DNA of 64,000 bases from Actinomycetospora succinea. Its GTDB lineage: Bacteria > Actinomycetota > Actinomycetes > Mycobacteriales > Pseudonocardiaceae. The notes beneath the pieces are model-generated. The model was not told where the DNA came from, did not search any database, and saw nothing but the letters and a program-made list of their open reading frames with translations. Of this stretch, positions 26,240-35,081 are shown in pieces (the stretch's first letter is position 1; each line of letters begins with the position of its first letter). The position numbers and the translations under genes are program-made. The stretch covers positions 124,001-188,000 of the forward strand of contig NZ_SNYO01000001.1 of NCBI RefSeq assembly GCF_004363095.1. The letters are read 5' to 3'.

Positions 26240-27817
26240 TCATCTCCGGGGCATCCAGAACCGCAGCAGCGCCCCGCCCTCGGGCGCGCGCTGGGCCGAG
26301 ACGCCGCCGTGGTGGCGGTCGGCCACCTGGGCGACGATCGACAGCCCGAGCCCCGACCCGCTCATCGTCCGCGCGTCCAGCGAGCGGTAGAAGCGCTCGA
26401 AGACCAGGTCGAGCTCCTCGTCGGCGATGCCCGGCCCCTGGTCGGCGACCTCGAGCACCGCGGTGCCCGGCCGCTCCGGCGCCACGCCCTCGCGCAGCGT
26501 CACGCGCACGGTGCCGCCCGGCGGGCTCCACTTCGCGGCGTTGTCGAGCAGGTTCAGCGCGGCCCGCTCGAGGGCGTTGGCGTCGCCGGTGACCTCGCAC
26601 GACGCGAGGTCGACGTCGAAGGTGACGTTCTCGGCGGCGGCGCGGCGCCGGGCCCGGTCGAGGGCGCGCTCGACGACGTCGGCGAGGTCGAGCGGCTCGG
26701 CGGCGACCTCGGGCGGGTCGTCGCGGGCGAGCTCGACGACGTCGCCGATGAGGTTCGCCAGCTCGTCGACCTGGGCGCGCAGGTCGGCCTGCAGCTCCTC
26801 GCGGTCCTGCGCCGAGAGCGTGGGCGCGCCCGGCTGGCCGGAGGCGCGGTCGGAGGCCATGAGGAGCTCGAGGTTGGTGCGCAGCGAGGTCAGAGGCGTG
26901 CGCAGCTCGTGCCCGGCGTCGGCCACGAGCCGGCGTTGTCGCTCGATCGACGACGCCAGCGCGGCGAGCATGGCGTTGAAGCTGCTGGTCAGGCGCGCGA
27001 GCTCGTCGCCGCCGGTGACGGGGATCGGGCGCAGGTCACCGGTGCGCGCGACGCGCTCGGTCGCCGAGATCAGCCGCTCGACGGGCCGCAGCCCGGCGCG
27101 GGCGATCGCGACGCCGGTGAGCGCGGCGAGCAGCACCCCGGACGCGCCGGCGACGAGCAGCACCACCGCGAGCTTGGAGAGCGTCCGCCGCGTCGGGTCG
27201 AGCTCCTGGGCGAGCACGAGCGCGCGGCCCTCGCCCGCGTAGACGGCGACGACGCGGTAGACCTCGCCGTCCGCGACGCCCGTGCGCACGGACGTCGGCG
27301 GGTCCTGGCGCGCCGCGGAGACCTCGGCCGCGCCGAGCGGGGGGCTGTTGCCCCGCAGGGTGACGAACTCGCCGTCCGCCGTGACGATCGCGACACGGAC
27401 CTCGCCGGCCGCGAGGGCGTCGGAGGAGACGCGCAGCAGGATCGCGGGGTCGGCGAGGTCGCCGGACGCGGCCACCGTCGCGCGCTGCACGAGGCTCTCG
27501 TCGAGCTGGTCGTAGAGGGCGCGCTGGGCGGTGAAGAACACCGCGATCGCGATCAGCGCGACGAGCAGCCCGCCGCCGACCGAGACGAGGATGCCGACCC
27601 GCCGGCGCAGCGGGATCCCCTGCAGGAGGTGCCGGATCAGCCCCGGTGGCGGGTCCTCGTCGTCCGCGGCCGGGCGCTCGGCGGGGGTGCGGCCGTCCAG
27701 CGGGGGACCGGTCGGGGTGCCGAGCGGGCTGCCGGTGGGACCGTCCGGGAACGTGGCGGGACGCTCGTCGTCGGCCGGGGGAGCATCGGTCGACGGGCCG
27801 GGCGCGGGACGTTCCAC
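26240..27817 (-). CDS. mprB: Sensor histidine kinase MprB
   Basis: From the GTG at 27817 the protein has 525 residues: a disordered Pro/Asp-rich N-terminus (1-65), TM1 (74-96), an extracytoplasmic sensor loop (about 97-215), TM2 (216-238), HAMP, and the phosphoacceptor His303 in DAGHELRTPLTSL. The ATPase domain has the N box (ALNLLDNAAKWSPP), DQGPGI and GSGLGLSIV. This matches MprB. The ATG of the longer frame at 27904 would overlap the pepD start base for base, so the downstream GTG is preferred. It is transcribed away from pepD, an inversion relative to the mycobacterial operon. Confidence 0.85.
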   Translation of the reverse strand: MERPAPGPSTDAPPADDERPATFPDGPTGSPLGTPTGPPLDGRTPAERPAADDEDPPPGLIRHLLQGIPLRRRVGILVSVGGGLLVALIAIAVFFTAQRALYDQLDESLVQRATVAASGDLADPAILLRVSSDALAAGEVRVAIVTADGEFVTLRGNSPPLGAAEVSAARQDPPTSVRTGVADGEVYRVVAVYAGEGRALVLAQELDPTRRTLSKLAVVLLVAGASGVLLAALTGVAIARAGLRPVERLISATERVARTGDLRPIPVTGGDELARLTSSFNAMLAALASSIERQRRLVADAGHELRTPLTSLRTNLELLMASDRASGQPGAPTLSAQDREELQADLRAQVDELANLIGDVVELARDDPPEVAAEPLDLADVVERALDRARRRAAAENVTFDVDLASCEVTGDANALERAALNLLDNAAKWSPPGGTVRVTLREGVAPERPGTAVLEVADQGPGIADEELDLVFERFYRSLDARTMSGSGLGLSIVAQVADRHHGGVSAQRAPEGGALLRFWMPRR

Positions 27818-27902
27818 CTCACCAGCTTCCCCCGTCCGCCGACCGGTGGGGAGCGGGACGCCGGTCGACGCGCCCGGACGGTCGATGCGAGAGGGTTGGG
27901 GC

Positions 27903-29531
27903 ATGAGCGAGAACGACGCCGCGCCCTCCGCCGCGGACGGCCCCGGCCCCGCGGGGACCGACGCGCCCGGCGGCTCGACGTCCGCCTCGCCCGCCCCCGA
28001 GGAGGGGTCGTCGTCGGGCCCCGGCGGTGTGCGCTGGGCCGAGGGCACGGGCCGGGAGTACGAGACCGCCCGCGTCGGCACGACCGACGGCGCGACGCCG
28101 TACAGCGCGCCGAGCCAGGCGCCGACCCAACCACCCACGCAGGCGCCCACCCAGCCACCCACGCAGGCGCCCACGCAGCCGGCCCAGCAGCCCCCGCCCG
28201 GTCTCGGTCAGCCCCCGTCCTCGGCGGGCGCGACGGCGGCGTTCGGCGCCGTCCCGGCCTACCCGGCGACCGCCCCGCAGACCCGCGAGATGCCGCCCGG
28301 CGGGTTCGCGCCCCCGACGTCGCCGGGCGCCCCGGGCACCGGCTGGGGCGCCGCGTCGCCCGGGCCGGCGACCCCGCCCGGCGGCTGGCCGCGCGACCCC
28401 GGCGCGGGGTGGGGCGGGCCCGGTCCGGGCGGTGGCGGGCCGGGTGGTCCCGGCGCCCCGCGGCGCCGCGGCACCCTCGGGCTCGTCGCGCTCGCGCTCG
28501 TCGCGGGCCTGATCGGCGGCGTCATCGGCGCGGCGGTCGTGGGCGGCTTCGGCGGGTCGTCGAGCTCGTCGCAGGGCACGGCGCTCGAGGAGCCGGTGCC
28601 GGAGAGCGAGGGGCCGGCGCCCGCGCCCGGGTCGGTCGAGGCGATCGCGGCGAACGTGCTGCCCAGCGCCGTGCAGATCCGCGGTCAGGCCGGCGAGGGC
28701 TCGGGGATCGTGCTGTCGGCCGACGGCCTGATCATGACCAACAACCACGTCCTGCAGGCCGGCCAGGGCGGCGGGCTCGAGGCGATCTTCTCCGACGGCC
28801 GGGCCGCGCCGGTGCAGGTCGTCGGCACCGCGCCGGCGGCCGACATCGCGGTGGTCCGCGCGAGCGGGGTGACCAACCTGCGCGCGGCCTCCCTCGGCAA
28901 CTCCGACGAGCTCGTCCAGGGCCAGCCCGTCATGGCGGTCGGGTCGCCGCTGGGGCTGTCCGGCACGGTCACCACCGGCATCGTCAGCGCCCTGCAGCGG
29001 CCCGTCGAGGCCGGCGGGTCCGGCGCCGGGCAGAGCAGCGTGCTCGACGCCATCCAGACCGACGCCGCCATCAACCCCGGCAACTCCGGCGGGCCCCTCG
29101 TCGACTTCCAGGGCCGCGTGATCGGCGTGAACACCGCGATCGCGAGCGTCACCGGCGGCTCCGGTCAGGAGGGCGGCTCGATCGGCCTCGGCTTCGCGAT
29201 CCCGATCAACCAGGCCCGCCGCCTCGCGACCGAGCTCGTCGACACCGGCCAGGCCACCCAGGCCGTGATCGGCGTCGGCGTCGCCAACGCGGCCCCGCGC
29301 GGCGCGGCGATGGCGGACGTGGCGCCCGGCTCGCCGGCGGCCGCCGCCGGGGTCGCGGCGGGCGACGTCGTCGTGGGCGTCGACAACCGGGTCATCGAGG
29401 ACGCCAACGCGTTCGTCGCGGCGATCCAGTCGCGGGCGCCGGGTCAGACCGTGACGCTGACCCTGCAGGCGCCGGGCGGGACGCGGCAGGTGACCGTGAC
29501 CCTGGGGAGCCGGGTCATCGGGGGACGCTGA
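27903..29531 (+). CDS. pepD: HtrA-family serine protease PepD
   Basis: The 542-residue protein has a long cytoplasmic Pro/Gly/Gln region (1-185) including tandem QAPTQPP units, one TM helix (about 191-213), a trypsin-like domain with the triad His282 (TNNHVLQ), Asp314 (ADIAVV) and Ser395 (GNSGGPL), and a C-terminal PDZ domain (about 445-535). This is the PepD/HtrA2 layout: an envelope quality-control protease whose PDZ domain binds damaged proteins. GAGAGGG lies about ten bases before the ATG. I do not see an MprA-type CTCAG repeat in the short gap to mprB. Confidence 0.9.
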   Translation: MSENDAAPSAADGPGPAGTDAPGGSTSASPAPEEGSSSGPGGVRWAEGTGREYETARVGTTDGATPYSAPSQAPTQPPTQAPTQPPTQAPTQPAQQPPPGLGQPPSSAGATAAFGAVPAYPATAPQTREMPPGGFAPPTSPGAPGTGWGAASPGPATPPGGWPRDPGAGWGGPGPGGGGPGGPGAPRRRGTLGLVALALVAGLIGGVIGAAVVGGFGGSSSSSQGTALEEPVPESEGPAPAPGSVEAIAANVLPSAVQIRGQAGEGSGIVLSADGLIMTNNHVLQAGQGGGLEAIFSDGRAAPVQVVGTAPAADIAVVRASGVTNLRAASLGNSDELVQGQPVMAVGSPLGLSGTVTTGIVSALQRPVEAGGSGAGQSSVLDAIQTDAAINPGNSGGPLVDFQGRVIGVNTAIASVTGGSGQEGGSIGLGFAIPINQARRLATELVDTGQATQAVIGVGVANAAPRGAAMADVAPGSPAAAAGVAAGDVVVGVDNRVIEDANAFVAAIQSRAPGQTVTLTLQAPGGTRQVTVTLGSRVIGGR

Positions 29532-29534
29532 GCG

Positions 29535-30242
29535 TCAGACCGGGGCGAGCTCGACGAACACCCGGGCGCCGTCCTCGTGGGCGACGACGGCGAGCCCGGC
29601 CTCGGCGGCCACGTCGTCGACGGCGTGCGGGCCGAGCACGGCCCAGGGGAACCAGGGAGCGTCGGACAGCGTGTCGAAGCTCAGCGTGTCGAGGGCGGGC
29701 TCGTCGAGGCACTCGAGGTAGGCGGCGCCGCACCACAGGCCCGCGTCGGGCTCGAGCTCGAGCAGGATCGTCCCGCCGTCGGCGAGCAGGGCGCGGCAGC
29801 GGCGCAGCAGGGTCACGGGGTCGCCGCCGATGCCGATGTTGCCGTCGGCGAGCACGACGTGCTGCCAACGGCCCTCGCCGGGCAGGCGCTCGAAGGCGTC
29901 GCGGTGCAGCACCGCGGCGCCGCGCTCGAGGCAGCGCTGGACGGCCTGCACGGACACGTCCACGCCGAGGGCGGCCACCCCGCGGTCGGCGAGCGCGACG
30001 ACGAGCCGGCCGGGCCCGCAGCCGAGGTCGAGGGTGGGCCCGGAGCAGCGGCCGAGCAGCCAGTCGTCGTCGGTGTCGGCGTCGTCGTGCCAGCGCTGCA
30101 CGGCCAGGGGCAGCACGACCCCGTCGTGGCGGACCAGGCGCTGGCTGCGCCCGGCGAGCGCGGCGTCGAAGACGGTGGTCCCGGTGTCGACCGCCCCGAC
30201 GATCATCTCGGCGGCCGGTGGTCCCGACGTCGTGCGGGTCAT
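29535..30242 (-). CDS. Class I SAM-dependent methyltransferase
   Basis: The 235-residue protein shows the SAM-binding motif I TLDLGCGPGRLVVALADRG (about 72-90), an acidic motif II end (LGVDVSVQAVQ) and motif IV VVLADGNIGIGGDP. The substrate is not evident. Its ATG overlaps the stop of the DUF2064 gene by four bases, and a GT2 gene lies just upstream, so it is the last member of a three-gene operon likely to decorate a cell-surface glycan or lipid. It ends three bases from the convergent pepD stop. Confidence 0.82.
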   Translation of the reverse strand: MTRTTSGPPAAEMIVGAVDTGTTVFDAALAGRSQRLVRHDGVVLPLAVQRWHDDADTDDDWLLGRCSGPTLDLGCGPGRLVVALADRGVAALGVDVSVQAVQRCLERGAAVLHRDAFERLPGEGRWQHVVLADGNIGIGGDPVTLLRRCRALLADGGTILLELEPDAGLWCGAAYLECLDEPALDTLSFDTLSDAPWFPWAVLGPHAVDDVAAEAGLAVVAHEDGARVFVELAPV

Positions 30243-31081
30243 CGTGGGAGGCCTCCGGTGGCAGGGAGACGAAGCGGAGCGGAGCTCGACCCAGTAGCGG
30301 GGAGTGCGTCCGCAACGGCGCGGGCGGGACGACGGGCGGGGAGGACGTCCGCGACGGCGCGGGCGAACCGGCCGGTGGGGGCGAGGTCGGCGACGGCGAC
30401 GGCGTCGTCGGGGGTGTCGACGTCGGACAGGGCCGGCAGCTCGAGCACCCGGCTCGGCGTCAGGCCCGCGTGGCCGGCGCGCAGCTCGGCGAGCGTCCGG
30501 GCGCCGGTGTCGTCGCGGGAGGTCGGCACGTCGGCGATGAGGCCGGCGCGGCGCGGGTCGGCCAGCGCGAGCGCCCACCAGCCCCCGTCGAGCGCGGGCC
30601 CGAGCGCGGCGTCGGCGTCGGTGGTGACGAGGTCGAGGGCGTCGGTGAGCAGCACCGGGTCCACCTGCGGGGTGTCCATCCCGATCTGCACACTCACCGC
30701 GCCGGGGAACGCGTCGGCGACGTCGTCGTGGGCGGCGGTGATCCGCTCGCCGAGGGTGTCGCCGCGCTGCGGCACGACGACGGTGCCGGCGAGCGCCGTG
30801 GCGATCTCGTCGCGCCGCTCGGCCTCGGCCGGGTCGCCCGCGAGCGCGACGACGACCTGCGCGTCGCGCACCGCCCGCGCGGCGTCGAGGGTGTCGAGCA
30901 GGGCCGCCGCGGCGATGCCCGCCGCCCCGGCCGGCGTCGTGGCCGTCGTCAGCCGGGTCTTGACCCGTCCCGCGACGGGAGCCTTCGCGAGCACGAGGAC
31001 GACCCTCGTGACCGGCGCACTGGTCCGCATGGTCCGCGCGTTCGTTCGGGGCCTCGTGATCGGTTCGACCCCTTTCGTCAT
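30239..31081 (-). CDS. DUF2064/TIGR04282 nucleotidyl- or glycosyltransferase-like protein
   Basis: The 280-residue protein has RVVLVLAKAPVAGRVKTRL near residue 25, and SVQIGMDTPQVDPVLLTDALD plus GGWWALALADP in the middle. These are hallmarks of the DUF2064 (TIGR04282, A-type glycosyltransferase fold) family found beside GT2 enzymes. The GMDTPQ motif replaces the DXD of ordinary glycosyltransferases. The activity is not established. I use ATG 31081, which overlaps the GT2 stop (ATGA), over the internal ATG at 31030. The C-terminus is a low-complexity Ala/Arg tail. Confidence 0.78.
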   Translation of the reverse strand: MTKGVEPITRPRTNARTMRTSAPVTRVVLVLAKAPVAGRVKTRLTTATTPAGAAGIAAAALLDTLDAARAVRDAQVVVALAGDPAEAERRDEIATALAGTVVVPQRGDTLGERITAAHDDVADAFPGAVSVQIGMDTPQVDPVLLTDALDLVTTDADAALGPALDGGWWALALADPRRAGLIADVPTSRDDTGARTLAELRAGHAGLTPSRVLELPALSDVDTPDDAVAVADLAPTGRFARAVADVLPARRPARAVADALPATGSSSAPLRLPATGGLPR

Positions 31082-31803
31082 CGGGTGGTGCCGCGGTCGT
31101 CGAGTGCGGTGGACGGTGCGGAACGGGGGGCCGGTCGCGTCCTCGCGATGGCCTTCGACATGTCGCGGACGGCGCGCACCGTCCCCTTGACCGAGCCGGA
31201 GACCTTCGACCGGCCGCCGGCCCGCGGGCGGTAGGCGACGTCGACCTCGCGGACGCGCCACCCGGCGGCGCCGGCGCGGATGAGCAGCTCGAGGGGGTAG
31301 CCGAAGGCGCGGTCGGTGATCCCGAGGTCGAGCAGCGCCCGGCGGCGTGCCACCCGGATCGGGGCGATGTCGCGCACCGCCACCCCGCGGGTGCGCATCA
31401 GCCCGGAGAGCACGAGGTTGCTGACCCGCGCGTGCCACGGCCAGACCCCGCGGGCGGCGGGGACCCGTCGGCCGACGACGAGGTCGGCGCCGGTGTCGAG
31501 CAGCAGGCGCACCATCGCCGGCAGCTCGGCCGGGTCGAGCGAGCCGTCCGCGTCGATCACCGCGACGACGTCGGTGCGCGTCGCCTCGAGCCCGGCGTGC
31601 ACCGCCGCGCCGTAGCCGGGCCTCGCCTCGTGCACGACGAGCGCGCCGAGCTCGGCGGCGATCCCGGGGGTGCCGTCGGTGGAGCCGTTGTCGCACACCA
31701 CGGCGTCGAAGCCGTCCGGCAGCGCCGCGAGCACCCCGGGCAGCGCCTCGGCCTCGTCGAGACACGGGAGCACGACGTCCACGCGGCCTTCCACCTCGGT
31801 CAC
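31078..31803 (-). CDS. Glycosyltransferase family 2
   Basis: This 241-residue GT-A enzyme has VVLPCLDEAEALPGVLAALP, VVCDNGSTDGTPGIAAE for nucleotide binding, and the metal motif VAVIDADGSLDPAEL (DAD) near residue 85. No transmembrane segment is clear. Related proteins transfer mannose or other hexoses to polyprenyl phosphate or to surface glycans. It is the first gene of the operon with DUF2064 and the methyltransferase, divergent from the multi-pass membrane protein at 31966, which may use its product. Confidence 0.82.
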   Translation of the reverse strand: MTEVEGRVDVVLPCLDEAEALPGVLAALPDGFDAVVCDNGSTDGTPGIAAELGALVVHEARPGYGAAVHAGLEATRTDVVAVIDADGSLDPAELPAMVRLLLDTGADLVVGRRVPAARGVWPWHARVSNLVLSGLMRTRGVAVRDIAPIRVARRRALLDLGITDRAFGYPLELLIRAGAAGWRVREVDVAYRPRAGGRSKVSGSVKGTVRAVRDMSKAIARTRPAPRSAPSTALDDRGTTR

Positions 31804-31965
31804 GCTATGAGGTCGGGGGTGTGCTCGCCGCGTGGGGGTGGTGCCCGTGTCGGGTGTCTCGTGGGCCGTCGAGGCGTGTCTGATCTGCCCCGTCCGGGCG
31901 ACTCACGGCGGCTTCACGGACCTCCTCACCCCGAGATCACCGCGTCTCCGTACTGTCCGGCGGCG

Positions 31966-33345
31966 ATGACCACCGTGGTGCGGGACCGTTCCGGGTCCGC
32001 CGGCGAACCGCCGTCGGAGACCCGCCCCCCGCTGCGCCTGCGCGGCGACCTGCTGGCCGTCCTGGTGGCTGCGCTGCTGGTCACGGCGTCGTCCGTGGTC
32101 GGATGGCAGCTGATCGACGCCGGTGTCCCGGTGCTCGTGGGGTGGCCGCCGCTCCTGGCGGCGTGGGTCCCGCACGTCGGCCCGGGCACGATCCCGGCGG
32201 TCCTCGTGGCCCTGCTCGTCGCTCTCGGTGGTCCCGCCGTGGCCCGGCGCCTGCGCTGGGGTCCGCTGCTGGCGGTGGCCTACGCCGCCGCGCTGGCGTG
32301 GACGTTCGCCCTCGCGACGATCGACGGGTGGATCGTCGGTGTCGCCGAGCGGCTGGCCACGCCGACCGAGTACCTCGCGGAGATTCCGCGCACGGGGGAC
32401 CTGTCGGTCTTCCTGGCGACCTTCGCCGACCGCATCGCCGGCCTGACCCCCGACACCCTCGTCACCCACGCCTCGGGGCACCCGCCCGCCGCGACGATCT
32501 TCTACGTCCTGCTCGACCGCGCCGGGTTCCCGGGCGGCGAGTACGCCGGCGCCGTGACCGCCGCGCTCGGGGCGTCGGCCGTCGTCGCGGTCGGGCTGAC
32601 CGTCGCCGCGCTGGGCGACCGCGACCTCGCCCGCGCCTACCTGCCGTTCGGCGTGCTCTTCCCGGGCGCGGTCTGGGTCGGCGTGTCCGCGGACGGCATG
32701 TTCGCCGCGATCCTGGCGTGGGGCGTGGCCCTGCTCGCGCTCGGCGCGGTCCGGCGCGGGGTGCTCGGGCACGTCGTCTGCGTGGCCGGCGGGGCGGTGC
32801 TCGGGCTGTCGCTGTACTTCTCGTACGGGCTCGTGCTCGCCGGGCTGCTGCCGATCGCCGTGGCGCTGCTGAGCAGGCGCGTCGCGCCGCTGCTCACCGG
32901 CGGGCTCGGCGCCGCGGCCGTCGTCGCCGCGTTCACCGTCGCCGGGTTCTGGTGGTACGAGGGGTACGAGCAGGTCAAGGTCCGCTACTACCAGCCGGGC
33001 GAGTACGGCCTCCTGCGTCCCTACGAGTACTGGGTGTGGGGCAACCTCGCCGCGCTCGTGCTCGTGCTCGGCCCGGCGGTGATCGCGGGCCTGCGCCGCG
33101 CCGCCTGGCGTCCGCGTGCGGCCCCGCTCGTCCTCGTGGCGCTCGCGGCGGCGGGGCTGACCGCCGTGCTCGTCGCCGACCTCTCGGGGCTCTCGAAGTC
33201 CGAGGTCGAGCGGATCTGGCTGCCGTTCGCGGTGTGGATCGTGCCCCTGGCGGCGCTGCTGCCGCGGGCCTCGGCGCGCTGGTGGCTGCTCGCCCAGGCC
33301 GTGCTGGCGCTGGCGATCAACCACCTGTTGGCGACGGTCTGGTAG
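31966..33345 (+). CDS. Multi-pass membrane protein, GT-C-like, function unknown
   Basis: The 459-residue protein has about ten to eleven hydrophobic segments from residue 28 to the C-terminus. After TM3 a large loop contains THASGHPPAATIFYVLLDR, reminiscent of the conserved loop in GT-C-type polyprenol-dependent transferases, and a later loop contains GYEQVKVRYYQPGEYGLLRPY. A GT2, an epimerase and other glycan genes flank it, so a lipid-linked sugar transferase is plausible but not proven. TACTGT lies nine bases before the ATG. It ends at a hairpin (33359-33377). Confidence 0.65.
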   Translation: MTTVVRDRSGSAGEPPSETRPPLRLRGDLLAVLVAALLVTASSVVGWQLIDAGVPVLVGWPPLLAAWVPHVGPGTIPAVLVALLVALGGPAVARRLRWGPLLAVAYAAALAWTFALATIDGWIVGVAERLATPTEYLAEIPRTGDLSVFLATFADRIAGLTPDTLVTHASGHPPAATIFYVLLDRAGFPGGEYAGAVTAALGASAVVAVGLTVAALGDRDLARAYLPFGVLFPGAVWVGVSADGMFAAILAWGVALLALGAVRRGVLGHVVCVAGGAVLGLSLYFSYGLVLAGLLPIAVALLSRRVAPLLTGGLGAAAVVAAFTVAGFWWYEGYEQVKVRYYQPGEYGLLRPYEYWVWGNLAALVLVLGPAVIAGLRRAAWRPRAAPLVLVALAAAGLTAVLVADLSGLSKSEVERIWLPFAVWIVPLAALLPRASARWWLLAQAVLALAINHLLATVW

Positions 33346-33358
33346 CTCGCGTTGCCGT

Positions 33359-33400
33359 AGCGAACGTGGTGTTCGCTGCTTCTACGCGCCGGAAGTCCCC
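33359..33400. repeat. Dispersed repeat family 2, copy A, with terminator hairpin
   Basis: AGCGAAC-GTGGT-GTTCGCT forms a 7-bp hairpin, followed by GCTTCTACGCGCCGGAAGTC-CCC. The 42 bases match 52602-52643 at 36 positions. It lies between convergent genes (stop at 33345, stop at 33406), so copy A is placed as a terminator. Confidence 0.6.
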
Positions 33401-33405
33401 GGTGA

Positions 33406-34464
33406 TCAGCCGACGGCGTCGCGCAGGGGATCGGTGGCGAAGGCGGCGATGCCGTCGGCGAAGGTCGTGCGGGCGCGGAAGCCGAGCAGGTCCGCGGCGC
33501 GGGCGGGGTCGGCGGTGACGTGCCGGACGTCGCCGGGCCGGGCGCCGCCGACGACCTCGGGCGCGGGGCCGTCCATGGCGTCGGCGAGCGTGGTGGCGAG
33601 GTCGGCGATCGTGCGGACCTCGCCCGAGCACACGTTGAGCGGCACGCAGCGGCCCTCGGCGGCCGGTGTCTCGAGGGCCGCGACGTTGGCGGCGGCGACG
33701 TCGCTGACGTGCACGAAGTCGCGGCGCTGGCGCCCGTCCTCCATGACGCGCGGGGCCTCCCCGCGCTCCAGCGAGGACCGGAAGATCGACGCGACGCCCG
33801 CGTACGGCGTGTTCTGCGGCATCCGCGGGCCGTAGACGTTGTGGTAGCGCATCGCCCAGACCCGCCCGCCGGTCGCGCGCGCCCAGGCCACCGCGAGGTG
33901 CTCCTGCGCGAGCTTCGTCGCGGCGTAGGTGCTGCGGGGCTCGAGCGCGGCGTCCTCGGGGATGAGCTCGCCGGCGAGGTCGCGGCCGCACTGGGGGCAG
34001 GGCAGGTCGTAGCGCCCGGCGTCGACGTCGGCCTGCGTGCGCGCGGGCGGCGGCACGACCCCGTGCTCGGGGCACGAGTAGCGGCCCTCGCCGTAGACGA
34101 CCATCGAGCTCGCCATCACCAGCTCGCGGTGCCCGGACCGGTACATCGCGGCGAGCAGCACCGCGGTGGCGACGTCGTTGTTCTCGGCGAACGCGGGCGC
34201 GTCGTTGGGGTCGACGCCGTGCCCGACCATCGCCGCCTGGTGGCACACGGCGTCGACCTGCGGCAGCAGGCGGTCGAGGGTGTCGGCGTCGCGGACGTCG
34301 CCGTGCACGAGCTCGTAGCGGTCGAGCCACTCCGGCGCCTTCCCGGCGGCGTGCGCCTGGGGCAGCAGGGCGTCGAGCAGCACGGGCGTGTGGCCGCGGT
34401 CGGCGAGGAGGTCGGCGATGTGCGAGCCGATGAAGCCGGCCCCACCCGTGAGGAGAACGCGCAC
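33406..34464 (-). CDS. NAD-dependent epimerase/dehydratase with a Cys-rich insertion
   Basis: This 352-residue extended short-chain dehydrogenase has LLTGGAGFIGSHIADLL for NAD at the N-terminus, a catalytic Tyr180-x3-Lys184 in STYAATK, and YHNVYGPRMPQNTPYAG in the substrate region. Between strands it carries an insertion with Cys131, His134, Cys156 and Cys159 (CPEH and CPQC), a pattern suited to a structural zinc site. Such insertions occur in a subset of dTDP/UDP-sugar epimerases. The neighbouring glycosyltransferases suggest it prepares a nucleotide sugar for surface glycans. Confidence 0.82.
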   Translation of the reverse strand: MRVLLTGGAGFIGSHIADLLADRGHTPVLLDALLPQAHAAGKAPEWLDRYELVHGDVRDADTLDRLLPQVDAVCHQAAMVGHGVDPNDAPAFAENNDVATAVLLAAMYRSGHRELVMASSMVVYGEGRYSCPEHGVVPPPARTQADVDAGRYDLPCPQCGRDLAGELIPEDAALEPRSTYAATKLAQEHLAVAWARATGGRVWAMRYHNVYGPRMPQNTPYAGVASIFRSSLERGEAPRVMEDGRQRRDFVHVSDVAAANVAALETPAAEGRCVPLNVCSGEVRTIADLATTLADAMDGPAPEVVGGARPGDVRHVTADPARAADLLGFRARTTFADGIAAFATDPLRDAVG

Positions 34465-34549
34465 CGGGGCACGCTAGCCCGCCCGGGGGTACGCGGCGTG
34501 ACGCGCCCGTCGCCGCGCGTCCGCTTCGTGCCGCTCGCGGGGTCACGAC

Positions 34550-34555
34550 TACCTT
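34550..34555 (+). promoter_or_regulatory. -10 element of a probable leaderless moaB2 promoter
   Basis: TACCTT fits TANNNT and ends seven bases before the ATG at 34563. No Shine-Dalgarno sequence precedes that ATG. Confidence 0.4.
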
Positions 34556-34562
34556 GGCGACC

Positions 34563-35081
34563 ATGGAGAACTCGCCGCTGCACGGCGGCACGGAGGAGAT
34601 GCTCGGACGCGCCCTCGTCGTCGTGGTCGACGACCGCGTCAGCCGGGGCGAGAGCGCGGACTCGATCGGGCCGCTGGTCACCGAGCTCCTCGGTGAGGCG
34701 AACCTGGTGGTCGACGGCACGATCGTGGTGCCGGGCGAGTCGGTGGCCATCCGCAACGCCCTGAACACCGCGGTGATCGGCGGGGTCGACCTCGTCGTCA
34801 CCGTCGGGGGCACCGGGGTGTCGCCCCGCGCCGTGACCGCGGACGCCACCGCGGGCGTCCTCGACCGCCCGATCCCCGGCATCGCCGAGGCGATCCGGGC
34901 CTCGGGGCTCGCCGCCGGCGCCGTCGACGCCGGGCTCTCGCGCGGCCTGGTCGGCGTCTCGGGCAGCACCCTCGTCGTGAACCTCGCGTCCTCGCGCGCC
35001 GCCGTCCGTGACGGGATGGCCACCCTGACCCCGATGATCTCCCACGTGATCGCCGAGCTGTCCGGGATGGAGGAGCACTGA
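34563..35081 (+). CDS. moaB2: Molybdenum cofactor biosynthesis protein MoaB2
   Basis: The 172-residue protein has the MoaB/Mog fold with VVVVDDRVSRGESADSIGPL at the N-terminus, VVTVGGTGVSPRAVTADAT (molybdopterin-binding loop) near 80-98 and VSGSTLVVNLAS near 138. MoaB/Mog proteins adenylylate molybdopterin before metal insertion. The close match to Rv0984 fits its position after pepD in the mycobacterial order. ATG 34563 is used; a TTG at 34554 would overlap the -10 element. The cofactor is needed by the nicotinate hydroxylase in this window, but no direct link is implied. Confidence 0.85.
   Translation: MENSPLHGGTEEMLGRALVVVVDDRVSRGESADSIGPLVTELLGEANLVVDGTIVVPGESVAIRNALNTAVIGGVDLVVTVGGTGVSPRAVTADATAGVLDRPIPGIAEAIRASGLAAGAVDAGLSRGLVGVSGSTLVVNLASSRAAVRDGMATLTPMISHVIAELSGMEEH

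Noticed and set aside
27818-27904. Longer MprB beginning at ATG 27904
   Set aside because: Its start codon would overlap that of divergent pepD, leaving no room for either promoter or ribosome site. A downstream GTG is more plausible, though not proven.
28114-28190. CRISPR-like short repeats (CAGGCGCCCACCCA-type units)
   Set aside because: They are short, contiguous and in frame in pepD, encoding QAPTQPP units; no spacers.
26222-31234. A 1670-codon open frame on the + strand
   Set aside because: It runs antisense or out of frame through mprB, pepD and the glycan operon, all with clear domains. High GC removes stop codons in the wrong frames; the translation is low-complexity Arg/Gly/Ala.
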